Counted from the first letter of the stretch, positions 1 through 7,703 are shown. The stretch: 16,498 nucleotides of DNA from an uncultured Bacilli bacterium (GCA_944332375.1 CALVJU010000005.1:1-16498), one strand, 5' to 3'. Translations and numbers: made by a program. Notes: a model not told the origin generated them from the letters alone.

Positions 1-124
1 CATTGTTAGTTTATAGTTCCACGTGAAACATTGTTAGTTTATAGTTCCACGTGAAACATTGTTAGTTTATAGTTCCACGTGAAACATTGTTAGTTTATAG
101 TTCCACGTGAAACATTGTTAGTTT
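1..124. repeat. 28-bp tandem direct repeat array, four full copies plus partial fifth
   Basis: Full copies start at 1, 29, 57 and 85 with no mismatch between them. A fifth copy starts at 113 and breaks off after 12 bases, just before the gyrA terminator. Each unit is an A+T-rich 15-base lead (CATTGTTAGTTTATA) followed by a parS-like core. The window opens exactly at a unit boundary, so the array probably continues upstream and its true length is unknown. Perfect identity points to recent amplification or active homogenisation. The constant lead rules out a CRISPR, which would have variable spacers. Confidence 0.95.
15..114. promoter_or_regulatory. Cluster of four parS centromere sites (ParB/Spo0J binding)
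   Basis: The near-palindrome GTTCCACGTGAAAC occurs at 16-29, 44-57, 72-85 and 100-113, once per 28-bp repeat. With one flanking base on each side it differs from the B. subtilis parS form TGTTCCACGTGAAACA only at the first base (A for T). parS is the nucleation site from which ParB spreads and loads SMC near the origin, so a position beside gyrA, about 9 kb from oriC, fits. No parA, parB or noc gene lies in the window. The match is seen directly; ParB binding is inferred. Confidence 0.85.
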
Positions 125-146
125 CCTTTTTTCCTCTTAAAAGAGG

Positions 147-173
147 AAAAAAGGGCTTTTTGTAAAAAGCCCC
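147..173 (-). terminator. Rho-independent terminator of the gyrase operon
   Basis: Read on the minus strand, a hairpin with arms GGGCTTTTT and AAAAAGCCC (153-161 with 164-172) is followed directly by six T (147-152), about 17 nt after the gyrA stop. A second perfect palindrome at 125-154 (arms CCTTTTTTCCTCTT and its complement) abuts it and could support the stop or act on plus-strand transcription leaving the repeat array. Confidence 0.85.
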
Positions 174-189
174 AATCCCAATAGAAGTT

Positions 190-2682
190 CTATTCTTCAA
201 TATTTTTATTTATTTCTCCAGTTTCATCTGTTTCAGTTGCGACATCTTGACTCACATTTTCATTATTTTGAATTTCTTCCTTTTCGATTAACGCAACAGT
301 ACTTACTTTTTGTTCATCTTTCAAATTAATCAATTTAACTCCTTGAGCAACACGACCCGTTGTAGAAACTTGACTTAGAGAAAGTCTTATAATAACACCG
401 CTATCAGTGATAATCATTAAGTCTTCATCGCCAAGAACTGTTTTAAATGCAACAATGTTTCCATTTTTTTCTGTAACGTTTAGTGCTTTAACACCTTTAC
501 TGCCACGATGTGTTTTTCTATACTCTTCAAGTTTTGTTTTCTTTCCGTATCCTTTTTCTGTTACAACTAAGATTTCTTCATCAGAATGAGCAATTTCACA
601 TCCAACGGCAATTCCACCGTCCATGTCGATTCCACGAACCCCACTTGCTGTTCTACCCATAACACGCAATTCATTTTCATCAAATCTTATCATTCTTCCA
701 TTTGAAGAAGCAATAATAATTTCCTCATTACCACTTGTTTTCTTTACAGAAATAAGTTGATCATTTTCTTTTAATGTAATAGCGATCTTACCATTTGTGC
801 GAATATTATCAAATTCTTTTAATTCTGTTCTTTTTACAATACCATTTTGCGTACAGAATACAATATATTTGGATGAATCGCTATTTTCAACCTTTAACAT
901 AGCTCTAATTTTCTCGTCCTTATCCAAAGGTATAAGATTAATAATTGGTAATCCTTTTGATTGGCGACTAAATGAAGGAATTTCATAACCTTTCATTCTA
1001 TATACTTTTCCTTTGTCACTGAAGAACATAATATAATCATGGGTTGTCATTGAAAGAATATTTTCTACGAAATCTTCTTCGTTTGTAGTCATACCTTTAA
1101 TTCCAACACCACCACGATTTTGTGTTTTGTATGTCTCACTAGTAACACGTTTTATATAACCATTATCAGTTAATGTTACAACAATATTTTCAACTGGAAT
1201 CAATGATTCATCTTCAATATAATCTATTGCAGACATATCAATGAAAGTTCTTCTCTCATCACCATACTTTTTCTTGATTTCTATCAATTCTTCCTTGATA
1301 ATATTCAAGATCTTCTCATCACTTTCAAGAATTTCGCGTAAATCTTTAATCAATTTCAACAATTCTGCTAATTCGTTTTCAATTTTTTCTCTTTCTAATC
1401 CAGTTAAACGACGTAATTTCATTTCAAGAATTGCATTTGCTTGAATTTCACTTAAGCCGAAGCGTTGCATTAATCCATCTCGGGCAACGTCATCTGATTT
1501 TGCTGCTTTAATTAATTTAATAATTTCATCAATATTATCTAAAGCAATTTTTAATCCTTCTAAAATATGTACTCTTTTTTCTGCAGCATTCAAATCAAAT
1601 CTTGTTCTTCTAATAATAACTTCTTTTTGAAAATCAATATATTTTGCAATAATGTCTTTTAAACCTAAAATCTTTGGAACACCTTGGTCTAACATTAAGA
1701 ACGTGATTCCATAATTTGTTTGAAATGAAGTATGCTTATACAATTTGTTTAAAACAACTTGAGCATTGGCATCTTTTTTAAGAGTAATTGTTATTTTAAT
1801 TCTTCCATCTTTTAAATCAGAATGATAGTCTGAAATCCCTTCAATTACTTTATTATGCACTAACTCTGCAACTTTATTTTTTAATTCTGAAGTATTCAAA
1901 CCATATGGAACTTCATCTATGATAATATAATTTCTACCATTTTTTTCTTCGATATGTGCTTTGCTTCGAATTGTAATTGTTCCCTTTCCAGTTTCATAGG
2001 CTTTTTTAATTCCACTATTTCCAAGAATAGTTGCACCTGTAGGAAAATCAGGACCTTTAATATATTGCATTAATCCTGTTACATCAATATCTGGATTATC
2101 AATATATGCTACACATCCATCAATGACTTCTCCTAAATTATGTGGTGGTATATTGGTAGCCATTCCAACAGCAATACCAGTTGTTCCATTTACTAAAATA
2201 TTGGGAAAACGTGATGGTAAAACTTTTGGCTCTTGTTCTAGTTCATCAAAGTTTGGTTCAAAATCAACTGTATCTTTATTAATGTTTCTCAACAATTCTA
2301 AAGAGATTTTTGATAGTCTTGATTCTGTATAACGCATTGCTGCTGCAACATATCCATCAATGTTACCAAAATTTCCATGGCCATCTACTAACATATAACG
2401 ATATGAAAAACTTTGTGCCATACGAACCATTGCTTCATAAATAGATGAATCACCATGAGGATGATATTTTCCCATGACATCTCCGACGATTCTGGCACTT
2501 TTCTTATGTGGTTTATCTGGTGTGATTCCTGATGCGTACATAGAATATAAAATACGCCTATGTACTGGTTTTAATCCGTCACGTAAATCAGGTAATGCAC
2601 GTGATGTTATAACACTCATGGAATATTCTAGAAATGATTTTCGTACTTCTTCTACGATATTTTGTTCTTTTACTTGGTCCAT
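190..2682 (-). CDS. gyrA: DNA gyrase subunit A
   Basis: Breakage-reunion subunit of gyrase, which with GyrB introduces negative supercoils ahead of forks in the cytoplasm. The product is 830 aa, normal for the family. It opens with the family N-terminus (LPDLRDGLKPVHRRILYSM at about 30-48), has the quinolone-region block HPHGDSSIYEAMVRMAQ (74-90) and the catalytic tyrosine Y118 in AAMRYTE. The C-terminal beta-pinwheel carries a GyrA-box variant QNRGGVG (521-527; usual form QRRGGKG), which favours GyrA over ParC. The start at 2682 was chosen because AGGGGGGG ends 7 nt upstream of that ATG; an in-frame ATG at 2703 would place this Shine-Dalgarno inside the gene and overlap gyrB. The ribosome site overlaps the gyrB stop, with 13 nt between genes, so coupling with gyrB is likely. 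Confidence 0.97.
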   Translation of the reverse strand: MDQVKEQNIVEEVRKSFLEYSMSVITSRALPDLRDGLKPVHRRILYSMYASGITPDKPHKKSARIVGDVMGKYHPHGDSSIYEAMVRMAQSFSYRYMLVDGHGNFGNIDGYVAAAMRYTESRLSKISLELLRNINKDTVDFEPNFDELEQEPKVLPSRFPNILVNGTTGIAVGMATNIPPHNLGEVIDGCVAYIDNPDIDVTGLMQYIKGPDFPTGATILGNSGIKKAYETGKGTITIRSKAHIEEKNGRNYIIIDEVPYGLNTSELKNKVAELVHNKVIEGISDYHSDLKDGRIKITITLKKDANAQVVLNKLYKHTSFQTNYGITFLMLDQGVPKILGLKDIIAKYIDFQKEVIIRRTRFDLNAAEKRVHILEGLKIALDNIDEIIKLIKAAKSDDVARDGLMQRFGLSEIQANAILEMKLRRLTGLEREKIENELAELLKLIKDLREILESDEKILNIIKEELIEIKKKYGDERRTFIDMSAIDYIEDESLIPVENIVVTLTDNGYIKRVTSETYKTQNRGGVGIKGMTTNEEDFVENILSMTTHDYIMFFSDKGKVYRMKGYEIPSFSRQSKGLPIINLIPLDKDEKIRAMLKVENSDSSKYIVFCTQNGIVKRTELKEFDNIRTNGKIAITLKENDQLISVKKTSGNEEIIIASSNGRMIRFDENELRVMGRTASGVRGIDMDGGIAVGCEIAHSDEEILVVTEKGYGKKTKLEEYRKTHRGSKGVKALNVTEKNGNIVAFKTVLGDEDLMIITDSGVIIRLSLSQVSTTGRVAQGVKLINLKDEQKVSTVALIEKEEIQNNENVSQDVATETDETGEINKNIEE

Positions 2683-2695
2683 TTCATTTCCCCCC

Positions 2696-4624
2696 CTATA
2701 CATCTATCATTTCTGCAAATTTTGCATTTGTTTCAATAAAATCACGACGTGGTTCTACTTCTTCTCCCATTAATTGAGAAAAAACTTGATCTGCTTGAAC
2801 CATATCATCTACGTTAATTTGTCTTAATACACGCTTGTGTATATCCATTGTTGTTTCACTTAATTCTTTCGCATCCATCTCTCCTAAACCTTTCATACGA
2901 GTAATTTCATATTTTGTATTTGGAGAAAGTGTTGCTAAATATTCATCACGCTCTTTATCATCTAGGACATATTTACGTGTTTTTCCGTGTGTAATTCTAT
3001 AAAGTGGAGGTTGGGCTGCATATACATGTCCCGCCTCTACAATCGGCCTAAAAAAGCGATAAAATAGGGTTAAAAGAAGAACTCGAATATGTGAACCATC
3101 TACATCGGCATCGGTCATAATGATGATTTTGTCATATCTTAATTTTGATAAATCAAATTCTTCCCCAATACCAGTTCCAAAAGCAGTAATAATCGTTCTG
3201 ATTTCTTCATTGCCTAAAGCACGATCTAATCTTGCTTTTTCTACATTTAAGATCTTTCCACGTAATGGAAGAATTGCTTGTGTCATACTATCTCTTCCTT
3301 CAACTGCAATTCCTCCTGCAGAATCTCCCTCTACTAAAAAGATTTCACATTCACTTGCATCTTTACTTTTACAGTCAGATAATTTACCCCATGTATTGGT
3401 CATATCCAAATCACCTTTACGACGCGTTAATTCACGTGCACGTTTAGCAGCTACTCTAGCCTTTGCAGCAACCATAGCCTTATCTAAGATAATGCGAGCT
3501 TGATTTGGATTTTCTAGTAAAAATCTTTCTAATCCATCGCCAAATATACTTGATGCAATTTTACGTACTTCTGAATTTCCTAATTTTGTTTTCGTTTGCC
3601 CTTCAAATTGAGGATCAGGATGCTTACATGAAACAATTAATGTTAACCCTTCTTTTACATCTTCAGAGCTTAAATTATCATCTTTTTCTTTCAGAATATT
3701 ATTTTTCCTTGCATAATTATTCAAAACACGCAATAAAGCCATACGTACTCCATCCTCGTGAGTTCCTCCTTCTGGCGTATGAATGTTATTTACAAATGAA
3801 TAAATACTAGAATTATATCCACTGTTATACTGTAATGCAACTTCTATACTGATATCATTCTCAATACCACCTATATGAATAATCGTTTCATGAATAGGCG
3901 TTTTACTTTTATTTAAATATTTTACATATTCACTGAGACCACCTTCATAGACAAATTCTTCTCTTTTCTTTTCTACTTCGTCTCGGTCGTCACAAAGAAT
4001 AATTCTCAATCCTTTATTTAAAAATGCAAGTTCTCTTACTCTTTCTTTTAAAATTTCATAATCAAATTCTGTAGTTTCAGTAAAAATTTCTGGATCTGGT
4101 TTAAAAGTAACTGTTGTCCCTGTACGATTTTCTTCACAATCACCAATTACTTTTAAACGATCAACAGGTTTTCCACCATTTTCAAAACGAATGAAATAAA
4201 TTTTTCCACCTTGATATACTTTTACTTCAACCCAACTACTTAATGCATTTACAACAGAGGCACCAACTCCATGGAGACCACCAGATACTTTGTATCCGCC
4301 ACCTCCAAATTTTCCTCCAGCATGCAATACTGTATATACTGTTTCTACTGTTGAAATTCCTGTTTTTGGATGAACACCAGTAGGAATTCCACGACCATCA
4401 TCTTTTACGGTAACAGAATTATCATTATTTACAATAATTTCAATATCATCACAATATCCTGCTAACGCTTCATCAATTGCGTTGTCAACAATTTCCCATA
4501 CTAAATGGTGCAACCCTCTTGAACTTGTAGATCCAATATACATACCAGGTCTTTTTCGCACTGCTTCCAATCCTTCTAAAACTTGGATATCCGAAGCATC
4601 ATAATGTTCAATTTTATCTGCCAT
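2696..4624 (-). CDS. gyrB: DNA gyrase subunit B
   Basis: ATPase subunit of gyrase, 642 aa, the short Gram-positive form. The GHKL ATP site shows EIVDNAIDEA (44-53), DDGRGIP (75-81) and GGLHGVGASVVNALS (115-129), with the QTKTKLGN loop at 343-350. The TOPRIM domain carries EGDSAGG (432-438) and the metal-binding DADVDGSH (505-512). The stretch after EGDSAGG reads IAVEGRDSMTQAILPLRG, where many relatives have AKQGRDR; this is a lineage variant, not a broken site. The ATG lies 2 nt beyond the recF stop, with GAGGTG inside the end of recF as ribosome site, so it is translated in the recF-gyrB-gyrA operon. Confidence 0.98.
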   Translation of the reverse strand: MADKIEHYDASDIQVLEGLEAVRKRPGMYIGSTSSRGLHHLVWEIVDNAIDEALAGYCDDIEIIVNNDNSVTVKDDGRGIPTGVHPKTGISTVETVYTVLHAGGKFGGGGYKVSGGLHGVGASVVNALSSWVEVKVYQGGKIYFIRFENGGKPVDRLKVIGDCEENRTGTTVTFKPDPEIFTETTEFDYEILKERVRELAFLNKGLRIILCDDRDEVEKKREEFVYEGGLSEYVKYLNKSKTPIHETIIHIGGIENDISIEVALQYNSGYNSSIYSFVNNIHTPEGGTHEDGVRMALLRVLNNYARKNNILKEKDDNLSSEDVKEGLTLIVSCKHPDPQFEGQTKTKLGNSEVRKIASSIFGDGLERFLLENPNQARIILDKAMVAAKARVAAKRARELTRRKGDLDMTNTWGKLSDCKSKDASECEIFLVEGDSAGGIAVEGRDSMTQAILPLRGKILNVEKARLDRALGNEEIRTIITAFGTGIGEEFDLSKLRYDKIIIMTDADVDGSHIRVLLLTLFYRFFRPIVEAGHVYAAQPPLYRITHGKTRKYVLDDKERDEYLATLSPNTKYEITRMKGLGEMDAKELSETTMDIHKRVLRQINVDDMVQADQVFSQLMGEEVEPRRDFIETNAKFAEMIDV

Positions 4625-4626
4625 TC

Positions 4627-5739
4627 TTACACCTCATTTTCACTTATAATACTTCCATCTTGAATATGGATTAAATTCGCGTTTTGAATCAACGTCTGAT
4701 CTAATAATCCTAATTCAGTTGTTGTAATAATTGTTTGTGTATTATTATCTATATGTTTCATTAAATTACTTCGTTTCTTATAGTCTAACTCACTGAAAAC
4801 ATCATCTAATAATAAAATTGGAGTTTCTTTCTTATAATCACGAAATAGATCAATCTCAGATAACTTAAGAGATAGAATCGCCATTCGTTGTTGTCCTTGA
4901 GAACCATATAATTTCAAATTTCTCTCATCCAAGATAAATTCTAAATCATCTTTATGAGGTCCAACTAAAGTAGAACCTATTCTTTTTTCAGCTTCACTAT
5001 GTTTCATTAACTTTTTCTTCATTTGCTCTTGATAAGACTCCGATGAATCCATATCTATATTTGTACGGTAAATCAGTGAGAAATTCTTTCTACCTGATAT
5101 ATCTTCAAAAATTTTAGGAAGATAATGATTCAACTTTTCCACAAATTTCTTTCGCATTTGATAAATCAATGAAGCTTTATCCACAAAATACTGATTTAAA
5201 ATTTGAAAATAACTTTCATCCACAAATTCACCCTTTAAATATTGTTTTAAACAATCATTTCTCATTTTTAATAACTTATTATAGTCATTTAATATATCTA
5301 AATAAGAAGGATAAAGTTGAGAAAGTTCAAGATTCATAAAACGACGCCGCAAACCAGGTCCACCCTTAATTAGGTCTAAATCCTCTGGATAAAAAATAAC
5401 TATATTCATATTTGAAATATAATTACTTACTTTTTTGACCTCTCCTTGATTAATTTTTAATAATTTTTTTGTCTTAGACAATCCTACTTCCAATGTTTTA
5501 GAACTCTGACTAGTCACAACAGTTCCCTTCATGTAAGAAGTAGTTTCCCCATTTTTTATTAATGCATTATCAATAGAAGACCGATGAGATTTTGTCATCG
5601 ATAAAACATAAATTGCCTCTAATAAATTTGTTTTACCTTGTGCATTATCCCCATAAATAATATTGATAGAAGGTTGAAATGTTACTTCTAGATGTTCATA
5701 GTTACGAAATTGATCTAAATATATCTTTTTTAAGAACAT
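4627..5739 (-). CDS. recF: DNA replication/repair protein RecF
   Basis: SMC-like ABC ATPase that, with RecO and RecR, loads RecA on gapped DNA and helps restart forks. The product is 370 aa, as expected. The N-terminus (YLDQFRNYEHLEV) is typical, Walker A is GDNAQGKTN (30-38), the ABC signature YGSQGQQR (278-285) and Walker B ILLLDD (308-313) followed by VFSELD. Also conserved are KSHR (50-53), PEDL near 118-121 and RRRF near 131-134. It is the first gene after a promoter at about 5815-5823. Its ATG is preceded by GGGAGG only 2 nt away, or AGAGGG 5 nt away, a rather tight arrangement. The yaaA gene that usually precedes recF is not in the window. Confidence 0.97.
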   Translation of the reverse strand: MFLKKIYLDQFRNYEHLEVTFQPSINIIYGDNAQGKTNLLEAIYVLSMTKSHRSSIDNALIKNGETTSYMKGTVVTSQSSKTLEVGLSKTKKLLKINQGEVKKVSNYISNMNIVIFYPEDLDLIKGGPGLRRRFMNLELSQLYPSYLDILNDYNKLLKMRNDCLKQYLKGEFVDESYFQILNQYFVDKASLIYQMRKKFVEKLNHYLPKIFEDISGRKNFSLIYRTNIDMDSSESYQEQMKKKLMKHSEAEKRIGSTLVGPHKDDLEFILDERNLKLYGSQGQQRMAILSLKLSEIDLFRDYKKETPILLLDDVFSELDYKKRSNLMKHIDNNTQTIITTTELGLLDQTLIQNANLIHIQDGSIISENEV

Positions 5740-5814
5740 ATCCTCCCTCTTTTCTGTGTTAAACGTCGTTATTTGAAATTTATGTTATAAAAGGTACTCC
5801 TATACACACTTCAT

Positions 5815-5823
5815 ATTATACCA
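5815..5823 (-). promoter_or_regulatory. Extended -10 promoter for recF-gyrB-gyrA
   Basis: On the minus strand the sequence is TGGTATAAT: a perfect TATAAT (5815-5820) with the TGn extension (5821-5823). No good -35 hexamer lies 16-18 nt upstream, where the sequence is a T-run from the comK terminator, but extended -10 promoters tolerate that. Transcription would start near 5808, leaving a leader of about 70 nt before recF. Confidence 0.6.
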
Positions 5824-5834
5824 CAAATAGGCGC

Positions 5835-5872
5835 AAAAAAAGAAAAAACAAACAAAAAAACTTGTTTTTCTT
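5835..5872 (-). terminator. Weak A+T-rich terminator after the comK-family gene
   Basis: On the minus strand, arms AAGAAAAACAA and TTGTTTTTTCTT pair with one bulged T and are followed by a short T-run. The stem is almost all A-T and so weak; read-through into recF is possible. Confidence 0.35.
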
Positions 5873-5877
5873 AAATT

Positions 5878-6327
5878 TTAGTAAGACTTTTTCTTTCTCA
5901 AAACAGATTCTAATTTCGTTGCCCTTAAAATTTGATTTTCTAAAGAACCATATGAGATGTCTAACTCTACATTTTTACCACATTGGAAGTAAAGAATTGA
6001 TTTTTCTTCAAAGCGAATGTGATTTTTAACATGATTTAATGCAATCCATGCACATTTTGAAAACCTTGGTGAAGCAGTTGGGAAAAAAATCATAGATTGT
6101 GTTTCTTCAATAATAATTGGTGCTTTATAATTAATCCCTGTTAAATGCTTTGTACCTTCATGTCTTCCTAAATAAGAACTACCAAAAGAACGACAGCTTT
6201 GATCAATAATATCACTAGGAGTCATATTTACTAAAAAACTATCTTGTTTTTCAATTACTTTTGTAGCTTCTTTTCCTATTGGTAAAAGTGCTAAAGTATT
6301 AGAATTAATTTCATATTCACGAAGCAT
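5878..6327 (-). CDS. ComK-family competence transcription factor, C-terminally short
   Basis: ComK is the DNA-binding master activator of competence in B. subtilis, acting at paired AT-boxes (AAAA-N5-TTTT). This 149-aa protein matches the ComK core along its length: YEIN (5-8), NMTPSDIIDQSCRSFGSSY (34-52), GR..GT (54-59), FFPTASPR...CAWI...HV (81-100) and ISYGSLENQILRA (124-136). B. subtilis has the parallel blocks NMKPLQIVDRSCRFFGSSYAGR and ISYNSFENQVYR. The protein ends at KKKSY, about 35-40 residues before the B. subtilis ComK end, so the tail with the FMLYPK MecA-recognition motif is absent. The start at 6327 is set by a perfect AGGAGGTG 5 nt upstream; an in-frame ATG at 6360 lacks one. 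It occupies the usual yaaA slot between dnaN and recF, with its own terminator-flanked unit and a Spo0A-box cluster upstream. No clear -35/-10 pair is visible, suggesting an activated promoter. Family membership is strong; a competence role is inference. Confidence 0.88.
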   Translation of the reverse strand: MLREYEINSNTLALLPIGKEATKVIEKQDSFLVNMTPSDIIDQSCRSFGSSYLGRHEGTKHLTGINYKAPIIIEETQSMIFFPTASPRFSKCAWIALNHVKNHIRFEEKSILYFQCGKNVELDISYGSLENQILRATKLESVLRKKKSY

Positions 6328-6352
6328 ATTTTCACCTCCTCTATTAATATTG

Positions 6353-6422
6353 TTCGACAAAAGTAGTCGAATGTCCTTTACTCTAACAGAAAAAAGTGAA
6401 AAAAATGTCGAATTTTGTCGAA
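6353..6422. promoter_or_regulatory. Cluster of Spo0A-box (0A box) motifs upstream of the comK-family gene
   Basis: The 0A-box core TGTCGAA occurs at 6406-6412 and 6416-6422 on the plus strand, exactly 10 bp apart (one helical turn), and at 6353-6359 on the minus strand as TTTTGTCGAA. A one-mismatch copy AGTCGAA is at 6365-6371. The minus-strand copy and this last one form the inverted repeat TTCGACAAAAGTAGTCGAA (6353-6371). The cluster fills the roughly 100-bp gap between the dnaN terminator and the ribosome site. The motif is plain; binding by Spo0A is inferred from the B. subtilis consensus. Confidence 0.65.
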
Positions 6423-6425
6423 ATC

Positions 6426-6450
6426 AAAAAAAAAAGAACAAAATTGTTCT
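6426..6450 (-). terminator. Rho-independent terminator of dnaA-dnaN
   Basis: On the minus strand the perfect hairpin AGAACAA/TTGTTCT (6435-6441 with 6444-6450) is followed by ten T (6426-6435). It overlaps the dnaN stop codon and insulates the comK-family gene from dnaN transcription. Confidence 0.8.
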
Positions 6451-7570
6451 AATAAGTACGAATTGGTAAGATTAATTGTATTAAATTATCACTTTCCGGA
6501 TTCTTTAGAATAATTGGTTTAATTTCCCCATTAAATAACAATTCTACTTCTTCACTTTCAAATGATTTTAAAGCATCCATCATATATTTACTACTAAATG
6601 CAATTTTAATCTCTTTCTCTTGATCTTTCTTAACATTCAGCTTTTCCTCAACATTACCAATTTCGGGAATATTTGATGAAACTACAATTTCATCTCCTTT
6701 ACTTTGTAATTTGATTGTATTTTTATCGGCCTCATTTGTTAATAATGAAGCTCTATCAATTGAATTATAAAAATCTCTATAATTAACTGACATCGTCAAT
6801 TCAAATTCAGTAGGAATTAATTTAGAGGTATTTGGATATGTCCCATTAATTAAACGAGACATCATCACAATAGACCCAAATTTAAAAATCACTTTATTAT
6901 TAAATACATGCATTTCTAATTGCTCTTCATCATCATTAAATAAACGAATTAATTCATTTAAATTTTTTGTTGGAATGACAATATCTGTTGCTTCATCTAA
7001 TGTGCTGCTTACTTCAACCGTTTTTTTCGCAAGACGATAAGAATCTGTCGCAGTACATTCCATAAGATTTCCTTCAATATGGAAATTAATACCAGTTAAT
7101 ATTGGTCTAGATTCTTGTGTGGAAGAAGCAAAAGATGTTTGTGTAATAATATTTTTAAATAACTTTTGTGATATATAAATTGGAGTTTTACTATCTTCTA
7201 ATTCTAAATTAGGAAATTCTGATACATTATTACAATTTAGATGAAATGAAGAATTTTGTGTATAAACATATAATTTAGAATCAACAACTTCTTCTATATT
7301 TACTAATTCATTTGGTAGTTTTTTAATAATTTCATAAATAAATCTTCCAGATACTACAATTTCTCCCGTGGTATCAATAGAATCAATATCTTTTTTATCA
7401 ATAAATGTTTTAATTGCTACTTCGTTATCTGTACTCATAAGATATAAACCATCTTGAGTTAAGTCAAATTTAATACAATTTAAAATTGGAATTAAATTCT
7501 TATTTGATATTCCTCTTATTACATAATTTAAATGTTCCATTAATTTGTTTTGTTTTATTGTTAATTTCAT
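6449..7570 (-). CDS. dnaN: DNA polymerase III sliding clamp (beta subunit)
   Basis: The ring-shaped processivity clamp that tethers DNA polymerase III to DNA. At 373 aa it is close to the usual 365-380. It shows the family N-terminus (MKLTIKQNKLMEHLNYV), the SNKNLIPILNCIKF stretch, STDNEVAIKT, the domain 2 block RPILTGINFHIEGN and ATDSYRLAKK, and the characteristic C-terminus LILPIRTY that forms part of the peptide-binding pocket. The ATG is preceded by AGAAGG at a 6-nt spacing. It lies 150 bp downstream of dnaA. The spacer also contains a minus-strand TATAAT (7597-7602) within an all-A/T tract, which might act as a private -10, though chance matches are likely there. Confidence 0.97.
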   Translation of the reverse strand: MKLTIKQNKLMEHLNYVIRGISNKNLIPILNCIKFDLTQDGLYLMSTDNEVAIKTFIDKKDIDSIDTTGEIVVSGRFIYEIIKKLPNELVNIEEVVDSKLYVYTQNSSFHLNCNNVSEFPNLELEDSKTPIYISQKLFKNIITQTSFASSTQESRPILTGINFHIEGNLMECTATDSYRLAKKTVEVSSTLDEATDIVIPTKNLNELIRLFNDDEEQLEMHVFNNKVIFKFGSIVMMSRLINGTYPNTSKLIPTEFELTMSVNYRDFYNSIDRASLLTNEADKNTIKLQSKGDEIVVSSNIPEIGNVEEKLNVKKDQEKEIKIAFSSKYMMDALKSFESEEVELLFNGEIKPIILKNPESDNLIQLILPIRTY

Positions 7571-7587
7571 TGTGTACCTTCTTTCTG

Positions 7588-7692
7588 TTATTATTTATTA
7601 TATAATTATTAATATTATTAAAGTGGATTGTGTGGAAAAATGAAAATCTCTTTCAAATTCAAGAAAAAGTGAAGAAATATTCTTGTGGAAAA
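7588..7692. other. Downstream half of oriC: DnaA boxes beside a 35-bp all-A/T unwinding-like tract
   Basis: Between dnaA and dnaN, two DnaA-box-like sites TGTGGAAAA lie at 7631-7639 and 7684-7692, and a poorer AGTGGATTG at 7622-7630 directly abuts the first. The 35 bases 7588-7622 contain no G or C and, on the dnaA-sense strand, read as TAA/TAT/AAT trinucleotides. In B. subtilis the origin unwinds in the same spacer, where DnaA boxes lead into DnaA-trio repeats and then the AT cluster, so the layout matches. Function is inferred by analogy. Confidence 0.65.
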
Positions 7693-7703
7693 AAAGTAGA
7701 AAA

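Noticed and set aside
1..124. Possible CRISPR array from regularly spaced direct repeats
   Set aside because: All 28 bp of each unit are identical, with no variable spacers, and the core is a parS near-palindrome.
3433..3438. CACGTG core inside gyrB as an extra parS
   Set aside because: Only the TTCACGTG part fits; the right arm reads CACG instead of AAAC. A second CACGTG at 2598-2603 in gyrA is no better.
3120..3503. 127-codon open frame on the plus strand opposite gyrB
   Set aside because: It is antisense to highly conserved gyrB coding sequence, has no ribosome site and its product looks like no known protein.
6435..6450. LexA/SOS-like inverted repeat GAAC-N6-GTTC
   Set aside because: The half-sites are 6 rather than 4 bases apart, and the hairpin with a ten-T tail at the dnaN stop is better explained as a terminator.
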